Shown here piece after piece: positions 33,601 through 43,362 of a stretch of 64,000 nt of DNA (the stretch's first letter is position 1; every line of letters starts with the position of its first letter). The notes beneath the pieces were generated by a model that had not been told where the DNA came from, did no database searches, and was given only the letters and a program-made list of their open reading frames with translations. The stretch comes from Anaerococcus porci (GTDB lineage: Bacteria; Bacillota; Clostridia; Tissierellales; Peptoniphilaceae), in the NCBI RefSeq assembly GCF_009696575.1, contig NZ_VULQ01000002.1, forward strand, positions 1 through 64,000. The letters run 5' to 3'. The translations under genes were made by a program, and so were the position numbers.

Positions 33601-34560
33601 TTATTTTGATAATTTATTGGCTAATTCATATAGACTTTCATTAAAGTCACCTTTTATTGAGACAGCTTCATCAAGGCTTACTTGAGTAATTTGTCCATTA
33701 GTATAGCCTAATGCAATATTTGTTTTTTCATCTTTTAGTAGTTCAGCAGCCTTAGCTCCCATAATAGAGCCTAAAAGTCTGTCTGTAGCAGATGGTGAAC
33801 CACCTCTTTGAACGTGACCTAAAACCGTTACTTTTGTTTCAACTCCACTTCTCTCTTCTACTTCTTTTGCTACTGTATAAGGATTACCTACTCCTTCTGC
33901 AAGTACGATTAGATGATGTAGTTTACCTCTTTTTCTACCATGATTTACTTTTTCAACTATTTCATCAATAGAAAATTTATGTTCTGGAACTATTATTGAT
34001 TCTGCTCCACCAGCAAGCCCTGAAAATAAAGCTAAATCTCCACAATGACGTCCCATAACTTCTATAACAACCGCTCTACCATGTGATGATGAAGTATCAC
34101 GTAATTTTCCTATAGCATCTATTACTGTTTCAATTGCTGTAAAAAATCCGATAGTAAAGTCAGTATAACCCATATCATTATCAATTGTTCCTGGTATTCC
34201 TATTGTTTTGATACCTAGATCAGATAGTGCTTTAGCTCCCTTATATGAACCATCTCCACCTATAACTATTAGTCCTTCTATACCGTAGTCTGTGAGTATT
34301 TGTGCTCCTCTTTTTTGACCTTCTGCTTCTTTAAATTCAGTGCTTCTTGCTGTACCAAGTATGGTACCTCCCTTATGGATTATATCGGCAACTGATGATA
34401 CATTCATTTCGTATATGTCGCCTTTCATTAGACCATCATATCCATTTCTGATACCCTTTATTCTCATTCCATTATTAAGAGCTGTCCTAACCGCCGCTCT
34501 TATGGCAGAGTTCATACCTGGAGCATCTCCACCACTAGTAAGTATACCAATTGTCTTCAT
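33601..34560 (-). CDS. pfkA: ATP-dependent 6-phosphofructokinase
   Basis: Phosphorylates fructose 6-phosphate in the committed step of glycolysis. The 319-residue sequence shows ILTSGGDAPGMNSAIRA (ATP site), IGGDGSYKGA, the catalytic PGTIDNDMGYTD, MGRHCGDLAL and GHVQRGGSPS. Gly in GGDGS is the ATP-type residue. Length and motifs match bacterial allosteric PfkA. It sits between dnaE and pyk, nine bases after the dnaE stop, in the same direction. Confidence 0.97.
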   Translation of the reverse strand: MKTIGILTSGGDAPGMNSAIRAAVRTALNNGMRIKGIRNGYDGLMKGDIYEMNVSSVADIIHKGGTILGTARSTEFKEAEGQKRGAQILTDYGIEGLIVIGGDGSYKGAKALSDLGIKTIGIPGTIDNDMGYTDFTIGFFTAIETVIDAIGKLRDTSSSHGRAVVIEVMGRHCGDLALFSGLAGGAESIIVPEHKFSIDEIVEKVNHGRKRGKLHHLIVLAEGVGNPYTVAKEVEERSGVETKVTVLGHVQRGGSPSATDRLLGSIMGAKAAELLKDEKTNIALGYTNGQITQVSLDEAVSIKGDFNESLYELANKLSK

Positions 34561-34569
34561 TTTATCTCC

Positions 34570-37500
34570 TTACTTTAATATAACATTCTCTTTTCCTAAT
34601 TTTTGTTTTAATAAGTTAATAAGATCAGATTCTTTATTTATCCAAAGATTTATTTTCATATATCTGATTTTATTTTTATCATAGAAATATAAAACTACAG
34701 GTGTATCTCCTCTATAGTTTGACAAATCATTTCTTATCTCATTATACCTTATAAATTTCAATTTTATATATAAAATTTTAAAATCCGGATCTTCAACATC
34801 TATAAATGAGGATGCTATTAACTTAAGTTCATTATCAGTTGATTTAAGCCTTCCCTTAACTAATACAACTCCGTCCTCTTTTATCATTGACCTATAGTCT
34901 TTGTATATATTAGGAAAAATTATTGTTTCTATAGTTCCTGACATATCTTCAATATTTAAAAATGCCATTAGGGTAGACTTTTTAGTCATTGTCTCGGACT
35001 TATTAGTAATAATTCCAAGCAATATTACATCTTTTTTATCATAATTGTCAATATTAATTTCATCTAATTCTTCATTTATACCACAATTAAAATTAACAAA
35101 ACCTTCTAATTTTTTATTAATTGCATTCAAAGGATGATCTGATATATAAAAACCTAAGACCTCCTTTTCATTCTTTAATTTCTCTTTTTGAGAATATTCA
35201 TTTATTTCTTTGATAGATTCCTGGTTTTTTTTATAAGTACTACTCTGATTTGCAAAATCTAATAAATTGATTTGACCTTTTACATTTATCCTTTCATTTT
35301 CATGAACAGATATTAAAGCATTCTCATATCTTGCAATAAGAGTTGACCTATTATGTCCCAAAGAATCGAATACCCCAGCCTTTATCAAAGATTCTAAAGC
35401 CTTTTTATTTAAAGCAGTCCTATCAACCTCATTTACTCTTTCAAGAAATTCTTTAAAATTATTAAATCTAGAATTTCCTCTTGCCATAACTATAGCATCT
35501 ATCAAATTTGCTCCAACATTTTTTATAGCTGATAGACCAAATATTATCTTATTATCATCTACTACAAATCTTTTTTTTGATTTATTTATATCAGGTGGTA
35601 GAATTTTTATTCCCAACCTTTTAGCTTCAGAAATATAAAGGTATACTTTTGAAGTATTTCCCATTACAGAAGTTAAAAGATTTGCCATATATTCTTCCTT
35701 AAAATTATATTTTAAATAAGCAGTTTGCATGGCAACTAATGAGTATGCAGCTGAGTGCGATTTGTTAAATGCGTATTTGGCAAAAGATATCATCTCATCA
35801 TATATTTTATTAGCCTTTTCTTTTGATATACCATTTCTAACACAACCTTTAATTTCCACATTTCCAGATTCATCAAGTTTTCCATTTACAAAAATATCCC
35901 TATTTTCTTCCATGACACTCATTTTCTTCTTACTCATGGCACGTCTTAGATTATCTGCCTCTCCTAAGGAAAATCCAGCAAGTTGTTGTACTATTTGCAT
36001 TACCTGTTCTTGGTAGACAATAATTCCATATGTTAGCTCAAGTATAGGTTTTAGACTATCGTCAATGTAAGTGATATTTTTTGGATTATTTTTATTTTTT
36101 ATATAATTTGGAATCTGATCCATAGGACCTGGTCTAAATAATGAGTTTGCTGCTACCAAGTCATCAAATTTTCTAGGTTTTAAATTTTTTAGGAAATTTC
36201 TCATACCAGCTGATTCAAATTGAAATATACCTATAGTTTCAGCTTTAGTAAATTGACTTAAAACTTCTGAATCATTTTCATCTATATCTTCAATATTTAT
36301 ATCAATATTTTTGTTTTTCTTTACATCTTCTACAGTATCCTGTATTACGGTTAAATTACGAAGACCCAAAAAGTCCATCTTCAATAGCCCTAATTCTTCT
36401 ATTTCTACCATATTAAATTGAGTTACTATCTGATTATTGCTCATGGAAAGAGGAACTATATCTGTTAAAATATCTTTTGAGATAACTACTCCTGCTGCAT
36501 GAATTGATGTATGACGTGGTAGAGATTCTATAGCCCTTGCTGTATCAATCATTCTTTTTGTTTCCACATCATTTTCGTATTCATGGGCTAATTTTTCTGT
36601 ATTTTCTAGGGCAAGATCTATTGTCATTCCTATTGCTTGAGGAATAAGTTTTGCTATCTTGTCTACCTTATTATAGGATACATCCATAACTCTACCAACA
36701 TCTCTTATTGCGTTTCTTGCCTGCATTCTACCAAAAGTTACAATTTGAGATACATGGTCTTTTCCATATAATTCATAGACATAATCTACAACTTTGTCCC
36801 TATTTTCATAGCAAAAATCTATATCTATATCTGGCATAGATACTCTTTCAGGATTTAAAAATCTTTCAAAAAGTAAATTATATTTTAAAGGATCAATTTT
36901 AGTTATATCTAGGGCATATGAAATAATAGAACCTGCTGCAGATCCTCTTCCTGGGCCTACTGCTATATTATGGTCTTTTGCATATCTTACAAAGTCCCAT
37001 ACTATAAGAAAGTAATCTACATAACCCATATTATTAATTACATTGATTTCTTTTTTTGTCCTATCTATTATCTCTTTTGTTATATTTTTATATTTTCTTT
37101 TTAGCCCTTTATATACAAGTTTTTTTAAATATTCTAGATTAGATAAATCTTTTGGAAGTTTTGTAAAATAAGGCAAATGTGGCTCATGAAATTTAATTTC
37201 AACATTACACCTATCTGCAATTATTTTAGTATTTTCATATGCACGAGGAAATTCTTTGAAAATTTCTTTCATCATAGAAGAATCTTTTAAGTAAAATTCA
37301 TCAACTGGCATCTTCATCCTATCTTCATCTTTAAGTAAAAAACCTGTTTGTATACACAAGAGTACATCTTGATAATAAGCATCTTTTTTATCGACATAAT
37401 GAACATCATTAGTACAAACCAATTCAATATCAAGATCTTCATGCATCTTTAATAAGATTTCATTTACTTTTTTTTGTTCCTTCAAACCATGGTTTTGAAC

Positions 37501-38019
37501 TTCCAGATAAAAATTATCTCTACCAAAAACACCTAAGTATCTTTCACAAGTCTCATAGGCTCTTTTTATATCATTTTCTAAAATTCTTTGATTAATCTCA
37601 CCATTTAAGCAAGCTGATAGGGCAATTATATTTTTTGAATATTTTTTTATAGTATCAAAGTCAACTCTAGGTTTATAATAAAATCCTTCAGTATATCCTT
37701 TTGAAACTATTTTCAAAAGATTCTTATAACCTTCGTTGTTTTCGGCAAGAAGTATTAAATGATAGTATCTTTTATTAGCAGGTGTCTTTATAGATAAATC
37801 ATCTTCACAAACATAAACTTCACAACCAATTATTGGTTTTATGCCATTTTTCTTACATTTTTGATAAAATTCAATAACTCCATACATTTGGCCATGATCT
37901 GTTATGGCACAAGATTTCATATTTAACTCTTTAAGCCTTTTAATTAGCTTATCAATTTTTGTGAATCCATCTAATAAAGAATATTCTGTGTGTAGGTGTA
38001 AATGTGTAAAATCACTCAT
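34570..38019 (-). CDS. dnaE: DNA polymerase III alpha subunit, DnaE type
   Basis: Replicative polymerase, about 1149 residues. Domains in order: PHP (THLHLHTEYSLLDG at the start, ITDHGQMYG), palm/fingers with GPGRGSAAGS and the catalytic aspartates in MPDIDIDFC and LLKMDFLGLR, helix-hairpin-helix region about 840-900 and an OB fold near 1000-1075. The AUG at 38019 (MSDFTHLHLH) is chosen over 38040 because it fits the conserved start; it overlaps whiA by eight bases. In Firmicutes DnaE extends primers while PolC does the bulk; polC is not in this window. Confidence 0.95.
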   Translation of the reverse strand: MSDFTHLHLHTEYSLLDGFTKIDKLIKRLKELNMKSCAITDHGQMYGVIEFYQKCKKNGIKPIIGCEVYVCEDDLSIKTPANKRYYHLILLAENNEGYKNLLKIVSKGYTEGFYYKPRVDFDTIKKYSKNIIALSACLNGEINQRILENDIKRAYETCERYLGVFGRDNFYLEVQNHGLKEQKKVNEILLKMHEDLDIELVCTNDVHYVDKKDAYYQDVLLCIQTGFLLKDEDRMKMPVDEFYLKDSSMMKEIFKEFPRAYENTKIIADRCNVEIKFHEPHLPYFTKLPKDLSNLEYLKKLVYKGLKRKYKNITKEIIDRTKKEINVINNMGYVDYFLIVWDFVRYAKDHNIAVGPGRGSAAGSIISYALDITKIDPLKYNLLFERFLNPERVSMPDIDIDFCYENRDKVVDYVYELYGKDHVSQIVTFGRMQARNAIRDVGRVMDVSYNKVDKIAKLIPQAIGMTIDLALENTEKLAHEYENDVETKRMIDTARAIESLPRHTSIHAAGVVISKDILTDIVPLSMSNNQIVTQFNMVEIEELGLLKMDFLGLRNLTVIQDTVEDVKKNKNIDINIEDIDENDSEVLSQFTKAETIGIFQFESAGMRNFLKNLKPRKFDDLVAANSLFRPGPMDQIPNYIKNKNNPKNITYIDDSLKPILELTYGIIVYQEQVMQIVQQLAGFSLGEADNLRRAMSKKKMSVMEENRDIFVNGKLDESGNVEIKGCVRNGISKEKANKIYDEMISFAKYAFNKSHSAAYSLVAMQTAYLKYNFKEEYMANLLTSVMGNTSKVYLYISEAKRLGIKILPPDINKSKKRFVVDDNKIIFGLSAIKNVGANLIDAIVMARGNSRFNNFKEFLERVNEVDRTALNKKALESLIKAGVFDSLGHNRSTLIARYENALISVHENERINVKGQINLLDFANQSSTYKKNQESIKEINEYSQKEKLKNEKEVLGFYISDHPLNAINKKLEGFVNFNCGINEELDEINIDNYDKKDVILLGIITNKSETMTKKSTLMAFLNIEDMSGTIETIIFPNIYKDYRSMIKEDGVVLVKGRLKSTDNELKLIASSFIDVEDPDFKILYIKLKFIRYNEIRNDLSNYRGDTPVVLYFYDKNKIRYMKINLWINKESDLINLLKQKLGKENVILK

Positions 38020-38938
38020 CATTATTATCACTTTCTGCAAGTTTTATAAACTTTTGTAATCTATAATTAACCTTGGCTTTACTTAAAGGAGGATTTGCCA
38101 TCTTTCCTAATTCCTCTATAGAAATATAAGGGTATTCTACTCTTAAGTCAGCAAGTTCTTTTAATTCTTTTGATAGATTATCAAAAATTTTATTTCTTTT
38201 AAGCTTATTGATTGCTTCTACTTGATTAAAAGATGCTTTTATTGTTCTATCTATATTTGCCTTATCAAAATTATTTTGCCTATTTATATCATTTCTTATT
38301 GATTTAATAACTCTTACATTTTCAAGGTCAAATAAGGATTTATTTGCTCCAATTATAGCTAGAAAGTCTGATATCTTATCTGAATCTTTTATATATACAC
38401 TATAATTATCATTTCTTTTATTTATTTTTGCATCTATATTGAAATCTTTCATAAGTTTTTCTATTAAATAAACCTCATTTTTATCAGATAAATTTATTTC
38501 AAGGTTATAACCTCTGTAAGGATCATTGATTGAGCCTTTTAACAAAAAAGCTAGTTTCAATATAATTTTTTTTTCTTTTTGAGTTTTTATTTTTTTTAAA
38601 AATTTTTCCAAATCAAATATTTGATAATAATCTGCTAAATCAAGTATTAAATCTGCTATGTAACTATCTTCAACTATGACAACATATGATCTATCTTTAG
38701 AAAATTTTCTTTTGTTTTGAATTTCTATGGCAGGAGAATAATCATATTTTGCCTTTATAATTTTATAAATATATCTTGCTTCTATATTCTCACTTGCTTT
38801 AAATAATATTTTGTATGAATTATTTCTAATTCTAATAGAACCTGAGAAGTATAGGTAGGCTAATAATTCCACATCTATTTGACTTGTTTCAGGCTCTTTT
38901 TTTAATATTTCTTTTTTACATCTTTTTGAAAAAGACAT
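38012..38938 (-). CDS. whiA: WhiA, DNA-binding regulator with LAGLIDADG-like and HTH domains
   Basis: A 308-residue protein with an N-terminal LAGLIDADG homing-endonuclease-like fold without catalytic activity (LAYLYFSGSIRIRNNSYKI, AFLLKGSINDPYRGYNLEI) and a C-terminal helix-turn-helix (VEYPYISIEELGKMANPPLS, KVNYRLQKFI). In Bacillus WhiA affects cell division, chromosome segregation and nucleoid organisation. The gene is 11 bases after the phosphatase gene and overlaps dnaE. Confidence 0.95.
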   Translation of the reverse strand: MSFSKRCKKEILKKEPETSQIDVELLAYLYFSGSIRIRNNSYKILFKASENIEARYIYKIIKAKYDYSPAIEIQNKRKFSKDRSYVVIVEDSYIADLILDLADYYQIFDLEKFLKKIKTQKEKKIILKLAFLLKGSINDPYRGYNLEINLSDKNEVYLIEKLMKDFNIDAKINKRNDNYSVYIKDSDKISDFLAIIGANKSLFDLENVRVIKSIRNDINRQNNFDKANIDRTIKASFNQVEAINKLKRNKIFDNLSKELKELADLRVEYPYISIEELGKMANPPLSKAKVNYRLQKFIKLAESDNNDE

Positions 38939-38949
38939 CTAATCACTCT

Positions 38950-39672
38950 CTATTCAATTAATTTCTTTTTTAATTTATCTATAGAATTTCTATCAAGTTT
39001 AGCATAATACAGATAAGATTCAAAACTTTGATATTTTCTAATTATGTAAGATATAGCCTCTTTCATATTATAAGGGTTGGTTACTCTAAAAATAGATCCC
39101 TTTTCATCTTGATCATACCTTTCAATATAACCAAGATTTGCTGAAGATATCTCATAATCTGCAATTATATCCGACCTTGCTACATTAGCTAAACCATATA
39201 ATACCATGCTTATGATTCCTGTTCTATCTTTTCCCTCTTGGCAATGAAAAAGTGTAACCTTATCATTATCTGCTAGTATTTCAAAAACCTTTCTTATAGC
39301 CTTGTAATTATCTATTATAGATATATATGATTTTCCTATTGAATCTTTTTTATCTATTATTCTTTGTATTTCTTCATATCTCATGGCCCTTGGTGAAAGT
39401 GAAACCTGATGGTAAGAAAAATTTTCATTTATTTTTTCTAATCTCTTATGGTTTTTATAAACTTCATCATCACGTCTTAAATCTATTATAGTAGATACAT
39501 TTAAATCTTTTAATAATGATATATCCTTATCTGTGATATCATCAAGATTTGCAGATCTGATAAATTTAGACCAAGAGGTAATTTCTCCATCTAAGGTAGG
39601 CATACCTCCAAGGTCTCTAGCATTTTTTATACTTTCAAAGGGCAGTCTTTTTAAGTATTTTATTTTCTCCAT
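38950..39672 (-). CDS. Tyrosine-protein phosphatase (Y_phosphatase3 type)
   Basis: A 240-residue phosphatase. It begins with FESIKNARDLGGMPTLDGE, the N-terminal signature of this family, followed by STIIDLRRDDEV and the P-loop HCQEGKDRTG (C-x5-R; Cys about residue 145). It uses a phospho-cysteine intermediate; substrates may be phosphotyrosine proteins or phosphoinositides. It overlaps rapZ by 13 bases and lies between rapZ and whiA, where many Firmicutes have yvcK (glmR). Whether it takes part in the same cell-wall signalling is not known. Confidence 0.9.
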   Translation of the reverse strand: MEKIKYLKRLPFESIKNARDLGGMPTLDGEITSWSKFIRSANLDDITDKDISLLKDLNVSTIIDLRRDDEVYKNHKRLEKINENFSYHQVSLSPRAMRYEEIQRIIDKKDSIGKSYISIIDNYKAIRKVFEILADNDKVTLFHCQEGKDRTGIISMVLYGLANVARSDIIADYEISSANLGYIERYDQDEKGSIFRVTNPYNMKEAISYIIRKYQSFESYLYYAKLDRNSIDKLKKKLIE

Positions 39673-40514
39673 TTATCCTTATCCCTATGTTTTTTTATTA
39701 CTATATAATTTGTTTCTTTTAACTTTTCGTATATACTTTCACACATATAAACCGATCTATGTTGACCACCTGTACATCCAAATCCTATTGATATAGAATT
39801 CTTTCCTTCTTTAGCAAAATATGGTATAAGTTTAATTAGGTTTTTATAAACTTCATTTTTAAATTCTTGAGCTATTTCAAATTCATCTAAATATGACCTA
39901 AGTTTTTTGTCGGTGCCATTTAATTGTTTTAAATCATCAATATAATAAGGGTTAGGTAAAAATCTCATGTCAAATACTACATCAAAGTCAAGACTTAAAC
40001 CATTTTTATATCCAAAAGAAAATAAGTTAATAATAAAACTCTCTTTCCTATCAGATATATTCAATAGAACTTGTTTTAGGTTTTTGTTATTATAATTACT
40101 AGTATCTATGATTAAATCTGCCATATCTTTTATATCAGATAACATTATCTTTTCTCTTTCAAGACCATCTTTAACATCACCAAAAGAGCCTAAAGGATGA
40201 GGTCGCCTTAACTCATTATATCTTTTAATTATTACATCATCCCTACTTGTTAGAAATATGATGCTTGTATCCTTGTTGATTTTTTTAAGATTTGTTAAAG
40301 TTTCCTTAAGATTTTTTTCTACTTCCATTGATCTAAAATCAACTACACAGGCTAATTTTTCTATTGGCTTATCTTGTGACTTGCTTAAATATATAAAACT
40401 TTCTATTAAGGATCCTGGCACATTATCCATAGCATAATAATTTAAGTCTTCAAGTATTCTTAAGGCTGTGGTTTTTCCAGAGCCACTAAGACCTGTAATT
40501 ATTTTAACCTTCAT
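39660..40514 (-). CDS. rapZ: RapZ/YvcJ nucleotide-binding protein
   Basis: A 284-residue P-loop protein: Walker A GLSGSGKTTALR, CVVDFRSMEV, FLTSRDDVIIKRYNELRRPH and the C-terminal GFGCTGGQHRSVYMCE. Family members bind GTP/ATP; in E. coli RapZ controls glucosamine-6-phosphate synthase through a small RNA, while in Bacillus YvcJ affects competence. Its start overlaps the murB stop. The genetic link to murB suggests a role in balancing cell-wall precursor supply. Confidence 0.95.
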   Translation of the reverse strand: MKVKIITGLSGSGKTTALRILEDLNYYAMDNVPGSLIESFIYLSKSQDKPIEKLACVVDFRSMEVEKNLKETLTNLKKINKDTSIIFLTSRDDVIIKRYNELRRPHPLGSFGDVKDGLEREKIMLSDIKDMADLIIDTSNYNNKNLKQVLLNISDRKESFIINLFSFGYKNGLSLDFDVVFDMRFLPNPYYIDDLKQLNGTDKKLRSYLDEFEIAQEFKNEVYKNLIKLIPYFAKEGKNSISIGFGCTGGQHRSVYMCESIYEKLKETNYIVIKKHRDKDKWRK

Positions 40515-41416
40515 TACAAATCACCTAGTATTTTAACTTCTCTTTCTAGAATAAAACCAGTTTTTTCCTTAACTATAGATGCAATTTCCTTTATAAAATT
40601 ATCCATCTCTTCAAAACTGGCATCACCATTATTTATTATAAAACCACAGTGTTTTTCACTTACTTGGCAATCTCCTCTAGAGTATCCCCTTAGTCCACTT
40701 TCATCTATAAGTTTTGAAGCAAAAGATCCTACCGGTCTTTTAAAGGTTGACCCAGCCGATTTTTTCTCAAGTGGCTGCTTACTTGTTCTTCTATATGTGA
40801 AATCTTTATAAGCTTCATTTATATCTTCAGGATTTCCTTTTTTCAATCTAAAGCTTGCAGAGGATACAATTAAATCGTCATCAAAAACTTTAGAATGCCT
40901 ATATGAAAAATCCATCTCTTGATTTGATAGTTCAACTATATTACCAGACCTATCTATAAGTCTTACAGATTCAATTATATCTTTCATCTCTCTCCCATAA
41001 GCTCCAGCATTCATAGCTACAGCCCCACCTATAGTACCAGGGATTCCTGAGACCTCTTCCATTCCTGTAAGTTCATTTTTAAATGATAGTTTTGATGCTT
41101 TTGATAACAAAGTTCCACTTGTAACTATGAGGTGGTCTTCTTTTATTTCAATATTATCATAATTATTTGATAAGGCTATAACGCACCCTCTTATCCCTTT
41201 ATCAGTTACAAGAATATTAGTGCCATTTCCTATAATTGTAGTTTCTATGTTATTTTCTTTATTAAATTTTATAAGATTAATTAATTCATCTTCTTTGCTA
41301 GGCTCCACAAATACATCACATGGTCCACCTATTCCAAAATTTGTATGAAGTTTTAAAGGCTCATCAAAAAGTATAATTCCAAAATTTTTACCTTCATATA
41401 CTGACTTATAATCCAT
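40514..41416 (-). CDS. murB: UDP-N-acetylenolpyruvoylglucosamine reductase
   Basis: FAD enzyme that reduces enolpyruvyl-UDP-GlcNAc to UDP-MurNAc with NADPH, an early step in peptidoglycan synthesis. The 300 residues include HTNFGIGGPCDVFVEP, GNGTNILVTDKGIRG, SGIPGTIGGAVAMNAGAYG (FAD binding), the proton donor Ser in KSAGSTFKRP and the late Glu in FILEREV. It is the short type II form without the extra loop of E. coli MurB. The start follows AGGAGGCTTT. It is the first gene of the run to rlmD. Confidence 0.97.
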   Translation of the reverse strand: MDYKSVYEGKNFGIILFDEPLKLHTNFGIGGPCDVFVEPSKEDELINLIKFNKENNIETTIIGNGTNILVTDKGIRGCVIALSNNYDNIEIKEDHLIVTSGTLLSKASKLSFKNELTGMEEVSGIPGTIGGAVAMNAGAYGREMKDIIESVRLIDRSGNIVELSNQEMDFSYRHSKVFDDDLIVSSASFRLKKGNPEDINEAYKDFTYRRTSKQPLEKKSAGSTFKRPVGSFASKLIDESGLRGYSRGDCQVSEKHCGFIINNGDASFEEMDNFIKEIASIVKEKTGFILEREVKILGDL

Positions 41417-41454
41417 AAAGCCTCCTATCTATTTTCTTTACTTTAACTAATTTT

Positions 41455-41482
41455 ATTATACTCTTATTTGATTTTTTGTCTT
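41455..41482 (-). promoter_or_regulatory. Probable promoter of the murB run
   Basis: Minus strand TATAAT at 41460-41455, with a weak -35 (AAGACA) about 16 bases upstream. It lies 39 bases before the murB start and divergent to the rpmB promoter. Confidence 0.5.
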
Positions 41483-41514
41483 TTTTTATATATAATAGCT
41501 AAAGGCGATTATAT

Positions 41515-41543
41515 TTGATAATTTAATATAAATTTGATATAAT
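41515..41543 (+). promoter_or_regulatory. rpmB promoter
   Basis: TTGATA (41515-41520), exactly 17 bases, TATAAT (41538-41543). The start codon of rpmB is 36 bases downstream, behind TTGGAGGTG. Confidence 0.8.
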
Positions 41544-41578
41544 GACTAAGATTAAACTAAGACTTGGAGGTGTAAAGT

Positions 41579-41767
41579 ATGGCAAGAGAGTGTGATATCT
41601 GCGGAAAAGGTACAAAATTCGGTAACAAAGTTACTTTCTCCCATAGAAGATTAAACAGAAACTTTAAACCAAACGTTCATAAATTAAGAGCTAAAATCGA
41701 TGGAAGCGTTAAAACAATCAACGTTTGTACTAAATGTATGAAAAGCGGTAAAGTTGAAAAAGCTTAA
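41579..41767 (+). CDS. rpmB: 50S ribosomal protein L28
   Basis: A 62-residue basic protein of the large subunit. It starts MARECDICGKGTKFGNKVTF and contains SHRRLNRNFKPNVHK and INVCTKCMKSGKV, giving the CxxC...CxxC zinc-ribbon form of L28. It is the only plus-strand gene in the core region, with its own promoter and a shared terminator directly after it. Confidence 0.97.
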   Translation: MARECDICGKGTKFGNKVTFSHRRLNRNFKPNVHKLRAKIDGSVKTINVCTKCMKSGKVEKA

Positions 41768-41806
41768 TATTTAATGACAATAGTGCTAAAAGCATTATTT
41801 TTTCAT

Positions 41807-41850
41807 AAAAAAGGACAGTTGCAAGATTACTTTTGCAACTGTCCTTTTTT
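41807..41850. terminator. Bidirectional terminator between rpmB and rpe
   Basis: AAAAAAGGACAGTTGCAA (41807-41824) is an exact inverted repeat of 41833-41850, with an eight-base loop. Both strands get a T-run, so it ends rpmB on one side and the plsX-rpe run on the other. The rpe stop codon lies at the edge of the stem. Confidence 0.92.
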
Positions 41851-42505
41851 ATGAATTAAATATTTTATAATATTTAAAAACTTGGTCTTTAATTTCACCA
41901 TTTGAAAATATATCTGATCCACTTACTACAAGATCTACTCCACTATCAATCACCCTTTTTAAATTATGTGTTTTTATTCCACCATCAATCTCAATAAGGC
42001 AATTTAATTCATTCTCGTCAATATATTTTTTAATATTTCTTACTTTATCTAATGAATCTTCCATAAATGACTGACCACCAAATCCTGGCTCTACACTCAT
42101 AACAAGACATACATCTACTTTTTTAAGATATGGAAGTATACACTCGACTTTTGTTTTTGGTTTAAAAGTTAGTCCTACCTTAAGTCCTAACTTTCTTATT
42201 TTTTCAAGAGTTTTATTAAGGTCTGAGCATGCTTCATAATGAACAGTAATTATATCAGATCCACTATCTTTAAATTCTTCTAAATATCTGATTGGCTCAT
42301 CTATCATAAGATGAGTATCAAAAATAAAATCATTATTTTTTCTAATTGATTTTATTAATCCAAAGCCAAATGAAATATTTGGCACAAAAATCCCATCCAT
42401 TATGTCAAGATGAAGATATTTTATATTTGCATCTTTTAACTTATCCAAGTCAGCTTGGATATTTGAAAAGTTAGATGACAAAAGTGATGGTGCTAATTCT
42501 ACCAT
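41849..42505 (-). CDS. rpe: Ribulose-phosphate 3-epimerase
   Basis: Interconverts ribulose 5-phosphate and xylulose 5-phosphate in the pentose phosphate pathway. The 218-residue barrel shows APSLLSSNFSNIQADL, LHLDIMDGIFVPNISFG (metal-binding His and Asp), THLMIDEP, LVMSVEPGFGGQSF and EIDGGIKTHN (catalytic Asp). It overlaps rsgA by seven bases and is the last gene of its run, a common neighbour of rsgA and prkC in Firmicutes. Confidence 0.96.
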   Translation of the reverse strand: MVELAPSLLSSNFSNIQADLDKLKDANIKYLHLDIMDGIFVPNISFGFGLIKSIRKNNDFIFDTHLMIDEPIRYLEEFKDSGSDIITVHYEACSDLNKTLEKIRKLGLKVGLTFKPKTKVECILPYLKKVDVCLVMSVEPGFGGQSFMEDSLDKVRNIKKYIDENELNCLIEIDGGIKTHNLKRVIDSGVDLVVSGSDIFSNGEIKDQVFKYYKIFNS

Positions 42506-43362
42506 TTTTCTCTCCTTCTTTTTATATCATCAAATAAAGTTAAGTAATTTTCATACCTTGTCTTGCTAATATATCCATTTAGTAAATCATCTTTAACCTT
42601 ACATTTTGGTTCATTTATATGGTTACAATTATTGAATTTACATGACTTATTGTCAAATTCTTTGAAACAGTATTTAAGATTTTTCTCATCATCTATAAAG
42701 TCTAGGTCAAAACTATCAAATCCTGGTGTATCAAAAATGTTGGTATTTTTACCTAGATTGAATATTTCTATATGTCTAGTAGTATTCTTACCTCTTTTTG
42801 ACTTTTCAGATATTGACCCTATTTCAATATCATAGTCAACAAGGTTTGATAAAAATGTAGATTTACCAACGCCAGATGACCCAGAAACTGCAGATGTTTT
42901 ACCTTTTAAAAGATTCATAATTTTGTCTTTTGGAAAGTCATTATAATTATCTATAAATATTAGTTTATAACCAATATTTTCATACATTCTTATAAATTCC
43001 AAGTCTTTTTCTTCAGCTAAATCCTTTTTGGATAATATTATAGCAACATCTATATTTATATATTCACACATGGCTAAGTACTTATCTATATTAAATAAGT
43101 TTAGACTGGGATTTTTTATAGTTACAAAATATAAGATTTGGTCAATATTCGCTATATTTGGTCTTTTGATTTCATTTTTTCTCTCTAAGATATTATTTAT
43201 ATATCCCTTATTATCTTCTCTAATTTCAAACTCAACATTGTCCCCAACTAAAGGTTTTATATTTTGATTTCTAAAAACTCCCCTTGCCTTACACATATAA
43301 CTTTCATCATTAGCTAAAACATAGTATATTTCTTTTTGGGCTTTTATTATTTTACCAATCAT
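42499..43362 (-). CDS. rsgA: Ribosome small-subunit-dependent GTPase RsgA
   Basis: A 287-residue circularly permuted GTPase that helps the late maturation of the 30S subunit. It has an N-terminal OB domain (GDNVEFEIREDNKGYI), G4 ILSKKDLAE before G1 GSSGVGKSTFLSNL and G3 DTPGFDSF, then the C-terminal zinc site CKFNNCNHINEPKC. Its start overlaps the prkC stop by four bases (ATGA). Confidence 0.96.
   Translation of the reverse strand: MIGKIIKAQKEIYYVLANDESYMCKARGVFRNQNIKPLVGDNVEFEIREDNKGYINNILERKNEIKRPNIANIDQILYFVTIKNPSLNLFNIDKYLAMCEYINIDVAIILSKKDLAEEKDLEFIRMYENIGYKLIFIDNYNDFPKDKIMNLLKGKTSAVSGSSGVGKSTFLSNLVDYDIEIGSISEKSKRGKNTTRHIEIFNLGKNTNIFDTPGFDSFDLDFIDDEKNLKYCFKEFDNKSCKFNNCNHINEPKCKVKDDLLNGYISKTRYENYLTLFDDIKRRREKW

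Noticed and set aside
41417-41578. Riboswitch or T-box between murB and rpmB
   Set aside because: The interval is fully explained by two divergent promoters and ribosome sites; no conserved RNA structure was seen.
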